Below are positions 7,069 through 15,263 of a DNA stretch of 22,871 nucleotides, one piece after another; the first letter of the stretch is position 1, and the number at the start of each line of letters is the position of its first letter. The notes under the pieces were generated by a model, which saw only the letters and a list, made by a program, of their open reading frames with translations, had not been told where the DNA came from and made no database searches. The stretch is from an uncultured Oscillospiraceae bacterium (GTDB taxonomy: Bacteria; Bacillota; Clostridia; Oscillospirales; Oscillospiraceae): assembly GCA_900763675.1 (NCBI GenBank), contig CAAFLE010000102.1:1-22871 (forward strand). The letters run 5' to 3'. The translations under genes and the position numbers were made by a program.

Positions 7069-9393
7069 TCAGTGCAGATCCCAGATGGTCTCCGCATACT
7101 GGCGGATGGCGCGGTCGGACGAGAACATTCCCGCCGCCGCGATGTTATAGAGGCACTTTTTGCCGAACGCGACGCGGTCCTTCCAGTCCGTGAGCGCGTG
7201 CAGCCGCGCCTCGCGGTAGCTTTCAAAGTCGCGCAGGATGAAGTAGTTGTCCGGACGGTGCCAGCTCGCGCCCTCCAGAATGGCGGTGTACAGCTCCTTC
7301 TGGTCGTCGTCTGTCTCGACGGTACCGTCGATGAGCGTGTCGAGCGCACGGCGGATGCGCTCGTCGGAAGCATAAAGCGCTTTCGGGTCGTAGGTGTCGC
7401 GCACGGCGTTGTTCTCCTCGACGGTGCCGCCGAAGATGTAGTTGTTCTCCAGTCCCGCCTGCCGGACGATCTCGACGTTCGCGCCGTCCATCGTGCCGAG
7501 CGTTACGGCGCCGTTGAGCATGAGCTTCATGTTGCCCGTGCCGGACGCCTCCGTACCCGCCGGAGAGATCTGCTCGGAGATGTCCGCCGCGGGGATGATC
7601 TTTTCGGCATAGGAGCAGTTGTAGTTCTGCACGAACACGATGCGCATTCTGCCGTTTACGTCCGGATCGGCGTTCACCAGCTCGGCAAGCCGGTTGATAT
7701 ACCGGATGACCGCCTTGGCACGGCGGTAGCCGGGCGCCGCCTTCGCGCCGAAAATGAACGCCGTGGGCGGCATCTCGGCGAGTTTGCCGGCTTTGATGTC
7801 GAAATAGAAGTCGGCAAGGCACAGCGCGTTCATCAGCTGGCGCTTATATTCGTGCGCCCGCTTGACCTGCACGTCGAAAACGAACTCTTCCGGAACGTCC
7901 ACGCCCTCCGCGGCGCGGATGTGCTGCGAGAGCTGGCTCTTTTTTTCGAGCTTGACAGCGTTGAAGAGCTGCGCAAGCTCGTCGTTCACGTGTTCGCGCA
8001 GATACCCGATGCGGTCCAGATCGCGGAGGAAGCCCTCCCCGATCTCGGCGCGGAGCAGCTCCGTAAGCTCCGGGTTGCAGAGACCGAGCCAGCGGCGCGG
8101 CGTGATGCCGTTCGTCACGTTCACGATGCGGTCGGGATATTTCTCGTTCCATGCGTGGAAGAGGTCGCGGCGGAGAATTTCGCTGTGGATCTCCGCAACG
8201 CCGTTGACCTTGCGGGACATATAGACCGAAAGGTCCGCCATCCGCGCCTGATTGTCGCAGACGACATGGAGACCGGCGTCCGGAAGCTCTTTTTGCAGCC
8301 GCTCCTCGATCTTGAGGAGGATGTCGCAGATCTCCGGCACGACGCTGCGCAGCAGCTCCATGTCCCAGCGCTCGAGCGCCTCGCCCATAACGGTGTGGTT
8401 CGTATAGGAGAACACGCTGCGCGTGATGTCAAAGGCGCGGTCAAACTCCATGCCCTCCGCCATCAGCAGACGGATCAACTCCGGGATGGACATGGCAGGG
8501 TGCGTATCGTTGAGCTGCACGGCAATGAACTCGCCGAGACGGGTAAGATCGCCGCAGCCGTAGGATTTGTAGGCACGCAGAATGTCCTGCAGCGACGCGC
8601 TGGAGAGGAAATACTGCTGCTTGATGCGCAGACGCTTTCCCTCGGTCGTGCTGTCGTTCGGGTAGAGTACCCGCGTGATGTCCTCGGCGCGGTTTTTCTC
8701 GGCGAGCGCCCGCTCGTAGTCCTGCGAGTTGAAAGCGTCGAAGTCCAGCTCCTGCTCCGCCTCGCACTGCCAGAGACGCAGCGTCGCCACGTTGTCGGTG
8801 TGGTAGCCGATCACGGGCGTATCGTAGGGTACGGCAAGCACCGTCTGGTCGGCGAAGCACACCTTTACCGTGTGCTTCTCGCGGCGGTAGCTCCACGGGT
8901 CGCCGTGCTTTTCCCAGTCGTCGGCGGATTCCTTCTGTGCGTTATTTTCAAACGTCTGCTTGAAAAGCCCGAAGCGGTAGCGCAGACCGTAGCCGCTCAG
9001 CGGCACGCCGCAGGTGGCGGCGCTGTCCATATAGCACGCGGCAAGCCGCCCCAGACCGCCGTTTCCGAGCGCCGCGTCCTCGATCTCCTCCAGACAGGCG
9101 AGATCAATGCCGCGCTCGGCGAACACCCGGCGCATCTCGTCGAGAATGCCGAGATTGAACAGGTTGTTGTATACAAGCCGCCCGACAAGATATTCGGCGG
9201 AAAGATAAAACGCCTTGCGCTTTCCGGCGCGGCGGGTGCGCGATTTCGCCCAGTTGTCCCCCACGGCGATCATCACCGCCCTGCCGAGCGCATTGTGCAG
9301 ATGCTGGGGCGACGCCTCGTTCAGACGTTCGTCCTCATCGTATTTCAGCAGAGACTCCGTTGTATTCAAAAGATCCTGCGGAGAATAGATCAT
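7069..9393 (-). CDS. glgP: Glycogen/maltodextrin phosphorylase (GT35)
   Basis: This cytoplasmic enzyme releases glucose-1-phosphate from alpha-1,4-glucans using phosphate and pyridoxal phosphate. It is 774 residues long, slightly shorter than many family members but complete. The cofactor lysine is Lys623 in EASGTGNMKLMLNG, followed by the diagnostic TLGTMDGANVEI. LGNGGLGRLAACYMDS near residue 115, NDTHPAMSIPE and NVTNGITPRRW are further family signatures. AAAGGA lies 9 bases before the ATG. The gene has its own promoter, with a LacI-type operator identical in core to that of the sugar operon. It therefore probably degrades imported maltodextrins as much as stored glycogen. The name malP would fit equally well. 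Confidence 0.96.
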   Translation of the reverse strand: MIYSPQDLLNTTESLLKYDEDERLNEASPQHLHNALGRAVMIAVGDNWAKSRTRRAGKRKAFYLSAEYLVGRLVYNNLFNLGILDEMRRVFAERGIDLACLEEIEDAALGNGGLGRLAACYMDSAATCGVPLSGYGLRYRFGLFKQTFENNAQKESADDWEKHGDPWSYRREKHTVKVCFADQTVLAVPYDTPVIGYHTDNVATLRLWQCEAEQELDFDAFNSQDYERALAEKNRAEDITRVLYPNDSTTEGKRLRIKQQYFLSSASLQDILRAYKSYGCGDLTRLGEFIAVQLNDTHPAMSIPELIRLLMAEGMEFDRAFDITRSVFSYTNHTVMGEALERWDMELLRSVVPEICDILLKIEERLQKELPDAGLHVVCDNQARMADLSVYMSRKVNGVAEIHSEILRRDLFHAWNEKYPDRIVNVTNGITPRRWLGLCNPELTELLRAEIGEGFLRDLDRIGYLREHVNDELAQLFNAVKLEKKSQLSQHIRAAEGVDVPEEFVFDVQVKRAHEYKRQLMNALCLADFYFDIKAGKLAEMPPTAFIFGAKAAPGYRRAKAVIRYINRLAELVNADPDVNGRMRIVFVQNYNCSYAEKIIPAADISEQISPAGTEASGTGNMKLMLNGAVTLGTMDGANVEIVRQAGLENNYIFGGTVEENNAVRDTYDPKALYASDERIRRALDTLIDGTVETDDDQKELYTAILEGASWHRPDNYFILRDFESYREARLHALTDWKDRVAFGKKCLYNIAAAGMFSSDRAIRQYAETIWDLH

Positions 9394-9423
9394 GTTTCTC
9401 TGTCCTTTCCGGTCTGGAATGGT

Positions 9424-9445
9424 GTCTTGGAAACGATTCCAAGAC
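9424..9445. promoter_or_regulatory. LacI-family operator of the phosphorylase gene
   Basis: GTCTTGGAA (9424-9432) and TTCCAAGAC (9437-9445) are perfect 9-bp arms around ACGA. The inner 16 bases are identical to those of the operator at 6113-6138. The core lies 13 bases past the -10 box, against 14 at the sugar operon, so repression geometry is conserved. Confidence 0.85.
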
Positions 9446-9455
9446 CCTCTGGTGC

Positions 9456-9484
9456 ATTATACCCGTTTTGCTTCGCGTCTGCAA
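9456..9484 (-). promoter_or_regulatory. Promoter of the phosphorylase gene
   Basis: On the minus strand, a perfect -10 TATAAT (9456-9461) sits 17 bases from TTGCAG (9479-9484). Both hexamers resemble those of the sugar operon promoter. The leader is about 55 bases. Confidence 0.75.
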
Positions 9485-9493
9485 CCGGTTTTT

Positions 9494-9526
9494 AAAAAAG
9501 TCTCTCCCTGTTTCCAAGGAGAGACT
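9494..9526 (-). terminator. Intrinsic terminator of the two-component/lipoprotein operon
   Basis: On the minus strand AGTCTCTCC and GGAGAGACT form a perfect 9-bp stem (9499-9507 with 9518-9526) with a 10-base loop, followed directly by a run of T (9494-9499). It starts about 20 bases after the lipoprotein stop codon and insulates the phosphorylase promoter just beyond. Confidence 0.9.
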
Positions 9527-9545
9527 GTTTCCGATTTTTCGATCG

Positions 9546-11537
9546 TTATCCGGCGTAGGGGAGCATTTCAAAGAAGCTCTCCTCGCTCTCGCCGTTGATG
9601 GTCCAGCCTTCTCCATCGTATACCGGAGTAAGCGATCCGGTGCGTCCGTCCTCGGTGCGGAAGAAGGTATTCTGTCCGTCCGTGCCGGTCAGCACGAGCT
9701 TTTCGCCCGGCGTCAGCACCGCGACGCCGCTCTCGTCGAGATAGACCGGAAGAATTTTCGCCACGGTGAGATAGTAGCTGTTGCCGCGGTATTCCCACTT
9801 GGCATACGGCGTCATCGTGACAACGCCGTCCTGATCGGAGGTGAGACCGATGGTTGCCCGGTAGGTGCCGAGCTGATAGTACCACGCTTCAAGGATCGGA
9901 ATGCCGCCGCTGAACACGACGCGCCCATCCACACTGCCGTAAATGCCGTTCGGGTCCGCGCCGTAGCGGGCGTCGCCGACGAACCGGAGCGGCTCGAGCG
10001 TGTCGCCGTGCCAGCCGCAGGTGCGGTAATCGTCGCTGCCGGGGTCGGCGGAGAAGAACAGCTCGGAGATGCCGTCGCCGTTCAGATCGCAGATCCAGAG
10101 ATCGTACCGGTCGCCCACGGGCATATTCGTCCGGTCGAGCGCAACGCCGTTGACGGTGATCGTATACTCATTGATGCCGCCCGCGTCCGACGCCGTCACG
10201 GCGATCTCCTCGGCGGCGTAGTCGCCGTTGATGTCATAGTGATAGACCGCCCTGCCGGAAATGTCCACCGGGCGCTCGGCGTACTCCTCGCCGTCCATCA
10301 AAACCAGAGAGCCGTCCATCCCGCTCTGGGAAATGTAGCTCGTATGCTCGCCCGCGGCGTCGCGCCACGAAATGGCGAGGTTCGGCATCACGTCGGGGAT
10401 CCACGTCTGCACGCACACGCTCTCGCCGTCGGAGAGAAGCGAGGCATACCATACGGTACTGTCCAGACGGTAGGCGTTCGCATATTCGAGATACGTCACG
10501 GCGCGGATGTGTACATCCTCGACCGTGCCGGCGGCGGTGAACGTGACGCACGCGCCGGTGCCGTTTGTGCCGTCGTCGTAAACATACGTTGCGCCCTCGG
10601 CGCTCTCACGCATTTCGCCGGTAAGCGATCCATCCGGCGCGTCGTCGCTGCCGGGCAGATAGTCCGCGCTGATCTCATACGCGAGCCATGCATACGGCAG
10701 CGTGAACTCGATAAGCCCCGCGGCGTAGCTCGCCAGCTCATAGGGATTCGCCATGAGGACAAGCCCCTCGTCGCTGAAATACCAGTTGCCGTCGCGGAAG
10801 AGACCGGCAAGCTGATCCTCGTAGCCCTCGTTCAGGCCGTAGGCGGCGTACTCGCCGGTATAGCTGATGTCGCGGAGCTGTTCGACCGCCGCGGCAAGAA
10901 AGGCGTTGTAATCGGCGGTAAGGTCCTGCAGCGTCAGCTCCTTGCCGGTGCGGAGATCGAAGCTCTGACCGGTCCTCCCGGTGTAGCCGTGGGCGCCGCC
11001 GCGGTACGTCGTGTCGTCATAGGTGAAGCTCAAAACGTATCTTCCGGCGCGGCGGACGTTCACCTCGCGCAGCAGCGCATACGAGCTGAAGCTGTCCGGA
11101 TAGCCGCTGCTCACGCTCTGCGCATACAGCTCTCCCGCCTCGTTGAGATAATTCTCCTTGCCGGAGAGGTCGTACTCCGTCGAACCCGTGCCGGCGGAAA
11201 AGTCGGTGTACTGCTTATGCAGCGATTCGTTGATCGCGGCAAGCGCGGCGTCGTTTCCGTTCATGGAAACGCTCGGCTCGGCGCAGGCATAGTTCAGAAG
11301 CAGCGTACCGCTGCCGTCCGAGGTATAGAAGCTCTCGCTCTCGCGGCGAACGGACACGACCGGCACGTTAAGATTCTCTACCGTCGGGGTCGGTTCGGCG
11401 GTGGGTTCGGCGGTTGCCGCCGTGGGGACTGCGGTCGGCGCTTCCGCCGGCGCGGGTCCGGCGTTCGGTGCGCCGCACGCGGTGAGCGAGAACGCGAGCG
11501 CCGCGCAGAGCAGCAGGGACAAAATTCGTTTCTTCAT
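9546..11537 (-). CDS. Large lipoprotein with RsiV/PdaC-like domain
   Basis: A 663-residue predicted lipoprotein. The signal peptide ends in LTAC with Cys21 as lipid site, then an Ala/Pro/Thr/Glu linker runs to about residue 55. Residues of roughly 80-290 resemble the DUF4163/DUF3298 pair seen in PdaC and the anti-sigma factor RsiV (FTYDDTTYRGGAHGYT, then FDLRTGKELTLQDL). The middle and C-terminus carry DINGDYAAEEIA and DLNGDGISELFF, which look like FG-GAP/calcium-loop repeats. A possible SH3-like segment follows (LTPGEKLVLTGTDGQNTFF). The start lies two bases after the stop of the preceding lipoprotein gene, so translation is probably coupled. The role is unknown; envelope sensing or cell-wall binding is inference from the domains and the adjacent kinase. 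Confidence 0.75.
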   Translation of the reverse strand: MKKRILSLLLCAALAFSLTACGAPNAGPAPAEAPTAVPTAATAEPTAEPTPTVENLNVPVVSVRRESESFYTSDGSGTLLLNYACAEPSVSMNGNDAALAAINESLHKQYTDFSAGTGSTEYDLSGKENYLNEAGELYAQSVSSGYPDSFSSYALLREVNVRRAGRYVLSFTYDDTTYRGGAHGYTGRTGQSFDLRTGKELTLQDLTADYNAFLAAAVEQLRDISYTGEYAAYGLNEGYEDQLAGLFRDGNWYFSDEGLVLMANPYELASYAAGLIEFTLPYAWLAYEISADYLPGSDDAPDGSLTGEMRESAEGATYVYDDGTNGTGACVTFTAAGTVEDVHIRAVTYLEYANAYRLDSTVWYASLLSDGESVCVQTWIPDVMPNLAISWRDAAGEHTSYISQSGMDGSLVLMDGEEYAERPVDISGRAVYHYDINGDYAAEEIAVTASDAGGINEYTITVNGVALDRTNMPVGDRYDLWICDLNGDGISELFFSADPGSDDYRTCGWHGDTLEPLRFVGDARYGADPNGIYGSVDGRVVFSGGIPILEAWYYQLGTYRATIGLTSDQDGVVTMTPYAKWEYRGNSYYLTVAKILPVYLDESGVAVLTPGEKLVLTGTDGQNTFFRTEDGRTGSLTPVYDGEGWTINGESEESFFEMLPYAG

Positions 11538-11539
11538 AT

Positions 11540-12511
11540 TCAGCCTTCATAGCGCGTGAGCGCCGTATCGTAGACATTGTGTCCGGTCTCAAGCGCCGCG
11601 CCATTCACGGTGAGCGTCACGTCCGTGCCGTCAAAGGCGTCGAGCAGCGTGTTGACGATGCCGCCGACGAGGAAGTATTCGCCCGTCGTGCCGAGAGAGC
11701 GTACCTGTGCGGCAAAGGCGTCATTGAGGTCCGCCTTGATATGTCCGGCGTTGTCCGCCGTGATGGTGTTGAACGCCGCGCCGTTTTCAAAGACAAGACC
11801 GTCCATCACGCCGTTGAGCGCTTCGGCGGTGACCGCATCGCTGTCCAGCCGCATACCGAAGGCGAGGAAATGCTCCGCGGTAGCGTCGGAGCGGTAAAGA
11901 CGCACGACGGCGGGGACATCATAGCCGCGCTCGGCAAAGATCGCCGTAAAGGCGTCGCGGACATCCTTCGCGCTGTAGGGGTAATGCGCCGGCGTATATC
12001 CGGCGTCGGTCAGAAGGTTTTTCCCGCTCTCGCCGTAAAGACCCATAGCGGTCTCATACATCATGGCGAGCTTGTCGGTAAACTTTTCGCCGAACTCGGT
12101 CTCCTCGCCGAGATCAAAGGCAGCTGCGCCGGAGCGCACGGCATCCTTGCCGTTGGAGATCGAAAAGTCCACGATCGCGGCGGCGATGCGTGCTCCCGTG
12201 AGTGAGCAGCCGGCGGTGCCTTCGTGGTAGTTGCTGAAAAGATCGCACAGCGCTTCATACATTCCGTTCTTTTCCGGCGCCGCCGGGACGGACGTATCCG
12301 TCGGCTGCGGCGCTTCGGTGGTCTCCGGCGGCGTGGGCGTCGGGGCGTTTGTCGGCTCCGCCGTCGCCGCAGGTTCCGCCGTTGCGGTCGGCTCGGCGGT
12401 CGCGTTGCCCGATGTTGCCGGAGTCTGCTCCGGCTTCGGCGAGCAGGCCGTCATAAACGCCGCACACAGAATAAGCGCCAGAAGCGCCGCGGAGAATCGT
12501 TTCATATTCAT
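11540..12511 (-). CDS. Uncharacterised lipoprotein
   Basis: I do not recognise the family. From the ATG at 12511 the product is 323 residues. A hydrophobic signal ends in MTAC (Cys23), followed by a Thr/Ala/Pro/Glu-rich linker to about residue 75. A mixed globular region then begins CDLFSNYHEGTAGCSLTGARIA and ends in a beta-rich tail (VTLTVNGAALETGHNVYD). The start at 12511 has an AAGGA about 10 bases upstream; a second ATG at 12505 and a longer in-frame start at 12580 are less likely because the lipoprotein signal begins here. It follows the kinase gene and is almost contiguous with the next lipoprotein, so the two are probably co-expressed and may work together. Confidence 0.7.
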   Translation of the reverse strand: MNMKRFSAALLALILCAAFMTACSPKPEQTPATSGNATAEPTATAEPAATAEPTNAPTPTPPETTEAPQPTDTSVPAAPEKNGMYEALCDLFSNYHEGTAGCSLTGARIAAAIVDFSISNGKDAVRSGAAAFDLGEETEFGEKFTDKLAMMYETAMGLYGESGKNLLTDAGYTPAHYPYSAKDVRDAFTAIFAERGYDVPAVVRLYRSDATAEHFLAFGMRLDSDAVTAEALNGVMDGLVFENGAAFNTITADNAGHIKADLNDAFAAQVRSLGTTGEYFLVGGIVNTLLDAFDGTDVTLTVNGAALETGHNVYDTALTRYEG

Positions 12512-12565
12512 GGATCGTATTTCCTTTCCGTTCATTGCGTCGATTGGGAATCCGAAGATATAGAC

Positions 12566-12606
12566 GCCGGACGGGGGCAATCGGTTCCCCCGTCCGGCTT
12601 ATTTTT
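12566..12606 (+). terminator. Strong hairpin between kinase and lipoprotein genes
   Basis: GCCGGACGGGGG (12566-12577) and CCCCCGTCCGGC (12587-12598) form a perfect 12-bp stem with a 9-base loop. The T-rich tail TTATTTTT is on the plus strand, overlapping the kinase stop, so terminator polarity is opposite to the genes. On the minus strand the stem remains but no U-tract follows, so it could reduce or stabilise rather than end the operon message. Confidence 0.6.
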
Positions 12607-14434
12607 AAAGATTTTTCTGCGGGAACACCAGCGCCGCCTTGAAAAGGTCGCCGTCGAGCGTCAGCACGAGCTTTCCGCCCATCAACTCCATGAGCGAGTT
12701 GGCGATGGAAAGCCCCAGCCCGCTCCCGTCCGTATGGCGGGAGCTGTCGCCACGCACGAAGCGCTCCATCAGCTCCTCGACCGGGATGTTCAGCGGCTCG
12801 CGGGAGATGTTTTTGAGCGTAAGCACCGTTTCCGCCGGGCTTTGCGTCAGTTCCAGATAGAGCCGCGTGCCGCTCTGGGCATACTTCACGGCGTTGCCCA
12901 GAAGATTATCCAGCACCCGCCACAAAAGCCGCCCGTCCGCCGTGACGCAGGTCTCCCCCTCCGGCACGAGCAGCACCGGCGTGATGTCCGCGGCGGCAAA
13001 TTTCTCCGTGTACTCCCCGGCGCTCTGGCGCAGCAGCTCGCCGAGATCGAGTCTTTCCCGGTTCACCGGCAGAGCGCCGCTGCTCGCCTTGCTCGCGTCC
13101 ACGAGATCGGTCGTGAGCTTTTTGAGTTTCTGGCTCTGACGGTCGATAACCTCGATATATTCTCTTGCCGTTTCGTCTTCGATCGGCTCCTTTTTGAGAA
13201 GATCGACGTAGCTTACAATGCTCGTGAGCGGCGTTTTGAGATCGTGGCTGACGTTTGTGATCAGCTCGGTTTTAAACCGCTCGGACTTCATGCGCTCGTT
13301 CACGGCGCGGGACATTCCTACGCTCACGGCGTTGAGATTGTCGCCGTGCTCTTTGAGCACCGGGTACATTTTCTCCGTGTCCACCGTGTAGGTGAGATCA
13401 CCCGCGGCGAGCTTCTGCGCCGCCGTCTGCAGCGCCTTGAGCTGGCGCACGGTCTGGATGACGAAGTACAGCCCCGCGGCGTCCAGCACAAGCGTCAGAA
13501 GGAACATGAGGAAGCTGCCTGTCGTCCATGTGATAAGCGTGCCGAAAAAGTTGACCAGCACCACGGCGGCATAGGCGAGGATGCCCTTCCATGCGATGGG
13601 CAGCGCGAGAACAAGACCGCGCACGGCGCGGTATACGAAGCGGCAGACGATATAAATGATGCTGTTTTTCCACCACTTCCCGGCGCGGAGCCGCGCCGAG
13701 ATCGTGCAGAGCGTGAGCAGCACGACAAAGCCGATCCAGAGCGCCATGAGCGTAACCGGCATCATCCATACCCAGAGCGGGTTATAGAGCAGGTTAATTT
13801 CCGACAAGTCGAAATAGAAGTTTGCCGGGACGGCCACCGCCGCCAGTGCCGCAGCAAGGAAGAGATCGAGCGGCACGCGGTGGATGCCGCGCAGCTTCAC
13901 GCCGTCCGGCTTTTTCCCCATGGACGCCATGAGAAAGACGAAGAACGCGAGACATAGCACCGCCGTGATGATGCCCACGGGGAGATAGGCGTTCTGGTAG
14001 TGCAGCAGCGTGCCGACCGAGGTACGCAGCAGCGTCAGCTCCTCGCCGGGCGTCTGCTTCGGTTCGAGATACGCCTGCGCGTCGATCCAGCTGCCTCCGC
14101 TGGAACAGCCGCCGGAAATGCCGAGCGGCACGGCGTTTTTCGTTCTGCCGTCATACAGCACCTTGCCGGTGGACGTATCCGTCGCTACATAGGAGTAGCC
14201 GGAGGGAAGCTCGGGGTATTCGCCGGTATACCGTTCCTCCTGCAGCGCGTTGTTGAGCAGAATGCGGATGCCGTTCTTATACACCGACACGCTGTCCGGC
14301 TCAGGCAGCGTGCGGTCGCGGTCGATGCGGGTCATGAAATATCCTGCGGCGCAGAACAGCGCCGTAAGACCGCAGAGCAGGCACAGGATAAAAGCGGCGG
14401 CACGCGCCGCCGCGCTGTGGGTCAGCTTTTTCAT
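12605..14434 (-). CDS. Membrane sensor histidine kinase
   Basis: A 609-residue kinase partnering the OmpR-type regulator encoded just upstream. A first membrane helix lies near residues 10-32. About 120 residues outside the membrane follow, including a Cys/Gly/Ser-rich GGCSSGGSW. Several further helices lie between about 150 and 335, an unusually large membrane domain. A HAMP-like stretch (LAAGDLTYTVDTEK) precedes the H box with phospho-acceptor His397 (NVSHDLKTPLTSIVSYVDLL). The N box (LLGNAVKYA) and G box (GDSSRHTDGSGLGLSI) complete the ATPase domain. The ATG overlaps the regulator's stop by four bases (ATGA). The signal is unknown; the multi-helix sensor plus downstream lipoproteins suggests an envelope cue. 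Confidence 0.93.
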   Translation of the reverse strand: MKKLTHSAAARAAAFILCLLCGLTALFCAAGYFMTRIDRDRTLPEPDSVSVYKNGIRILLNNALQEERYTGEYPELPSGYSYVATDTSTGKVLYDGRTKNAVPLGISGGCSSGGSWIDAQAYLEPKQTPGEELTLLRTSVGTLLHYQNAYLPVGIITAVLCLAFFVFLMASMGKKPDGVKLRGIHRVPLDLFLAAALAAVAVPANFYFDLSEINLLYNPLWVWMMPVTLMALWIGFVVLLTLCTISARLRAGKWWKNSIIYIVCRFVYRAVRGLVLALPIAWKGILAYAAVVLVNFFGTLITWTTGSFLMFLLTLVLDAAGLYFVIQTVRQLKALQTAAQKLAAGDLTYTVDTEKMYPVLKEHGDNLNAVSVGMSRAVNERMKSERFKTELITNVSHDLKTPLTSIVSYVDLLKKEPIEDETAREYIEVIDRQSQKLKKLTTDLVDASKASSGALPVNRERLDLGELLRQSAGEYTEKFAAADITPVLLVPEGETCVTADGRLLWRVLDNLLGNAVKYAQSGTRLYLELTQSPAETVLTLKNISREPLNIPVEELMERFVRGDSSRHTDGSGLGLSIANSLMELMGGKLVLTLDGDLFKAALVFPQKNL

Positions 14435-15126
14435 TTTTTCATTTCCTCCAGCTTATAGCCTTTGCCCCAGACGACCTTGAGATAGCGCGGGTTCGCCGGG
14501 TCGATCTCCAGTTTTTCGCGCAGATGGCGGATGTGAACCGGCACCGTCCCCTCGGCAGAGAACGGCTCGTCCTTCCAGACGCGGCGGTAAATGTCCGCGC
14601 TCGAAAACACCTTGCCGGGATTTTCCAGCAGCAGACGGAGAATGTCGTACTCCGTGGGCGTGAGCGTTACCTCCTCGCCGTCGAGCGTGACGCGCTTGCG
14701 CTCGTCGTCCATGGCGATGCCGCCGAGAGAAAGCCCAGCGTTCTGCTCCGGCATTCCGCCGAGCTGGGCGTACCGTCGGAGCTGCGCCCGGACGCGGGCG
14801 AGGACCTCGAGAGGGTTGAAGGGCTTGGTGATATAATCGTCCGCGCCGACCGTGAGACCGAGGATCTTGTCGCTGTCCTCGCTCTTGGCGGTGATAAGGA
14901 TGACCGGAACGTTGCTCTGCTCGCGCAGCTTTGCCGTAGCGGTCATGCCGTCCATGCCGGGCATCATGATGTCCATCAGCACGAGCTGCACCGCTTCGCG
15001 CCGCAGAAGCTCCAGCGCCTCGGCGCCGCTCGCGGCTTCGCACACGGCGTAGCCCTCGCCGGTGAGATAAATGCGCAGCGCGTTCCGGATGTCGCGCTCG
15101 TCGTCGCAGATGAGTATTTTATACAT
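14431..15126 (-). CDS. OmpR/PhoB-family response regulator
   Basis: A 231-residue DNA-binding regulator. In the receiver domain, Asp8/Asp9 form the acidic pocket, Asp52 in VLMDIMMPGMDG is the phosphorylation site, Thr79 the switch residue and Lys101 (YITKPF) the conserved lysine. The C-terminal winged helix begins near residue 135 (TLTPTEYDILRLLLENPGKVFS) and ends at GKGYKLEE. I chose the ATG at 15126 because MYKILICDDE is the standard family start and AGGGG lies 7 bases upstream; the in-frame extension to 15165 adds unrelated residues. It overlaps the kinase gene by four bases and should be phosphorylated by it. Target genes probably include its own operon. Confidence 0.95.
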   Translation of the reverse strand: MYKILICDDERDIRNALRIYLTGEGYAVCEAASGAEALELLRREAVQLVLMDIMMPGMDGMTATAKLREQSNVPVILITAKSEDSDKILGLTVGADDYITKPFNPLEVLARVRAQLRRYAQLGGMPEQNAGLSLGGIAMDDERKRVTLDGEEVTLTPTEYDILRLLLENPGKVFSSADIYRRVWKDEPFSAEGTVPVHIRHLREKLEIDPANPRYLKVVWGKGYKLEEMKK

Positions 15127-15176
15127 GGCTCTACCCCTCTCTCGGTTACGGTTACAGCATAGCATCGTTGCCTTTA

Positions 15177-15212
15177 ATAATAAAGACGGGATTTCTTTAA
15201 GTTTCGTTTAAG
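15177..15212 (-). promoter_or_regulatory. Response-regulator promoter with OmpR-type direct repeat
   Basis: On the minus strand a -10-like TATTAT (15177-15182) lacks a good -35 hexamer 17 bases upstream. That place is occupied by two direct copies of CTTAAA (15196-15201 and 15207-15212, seen as TTTAAG on the plus strand), 11 bases apart, the usual spacing for OmpR/PhoB-type dimers. This suggests activation, probably autoregulation, but I have not tested it. Confidence 0.45.
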
Positions 15213-15221
15213 ACGCGAAAA

Positions 15222-15260
15222 GACGCCGTTCCGCAGCTTTTCGGAACAGCGTCCTTTTTT
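15222..15260. terminator. Terminator after the ArsC-like gene
   Basis: A 12-bp stem (15222-15233 with 15242-15253) has an 8-base loop. On the minus strand all pairs form, with one U-G, and TTTT follows, ending the dipeptidase/ArsC-like transcript. On the plus strand six T (15255-15260) follow but one pair is mismatched. Confidence 0.8.
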
Positions 15261-15263
15261 CCC

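Noticed and set aside
7060..9495. An 811-codon open frame on the plus strand opposite glgP
   Set aside because: It is the antisense shadow of a well-supported phosphorylase gene and has no recognisable motif or ribosome site.
9360..11552. A 730-codon plus-strand frame opposite the large lipoprotein
   Set aside because: Low-complexity antisense product. The minus frame has a signal peptide, lipobox and domain motifs.
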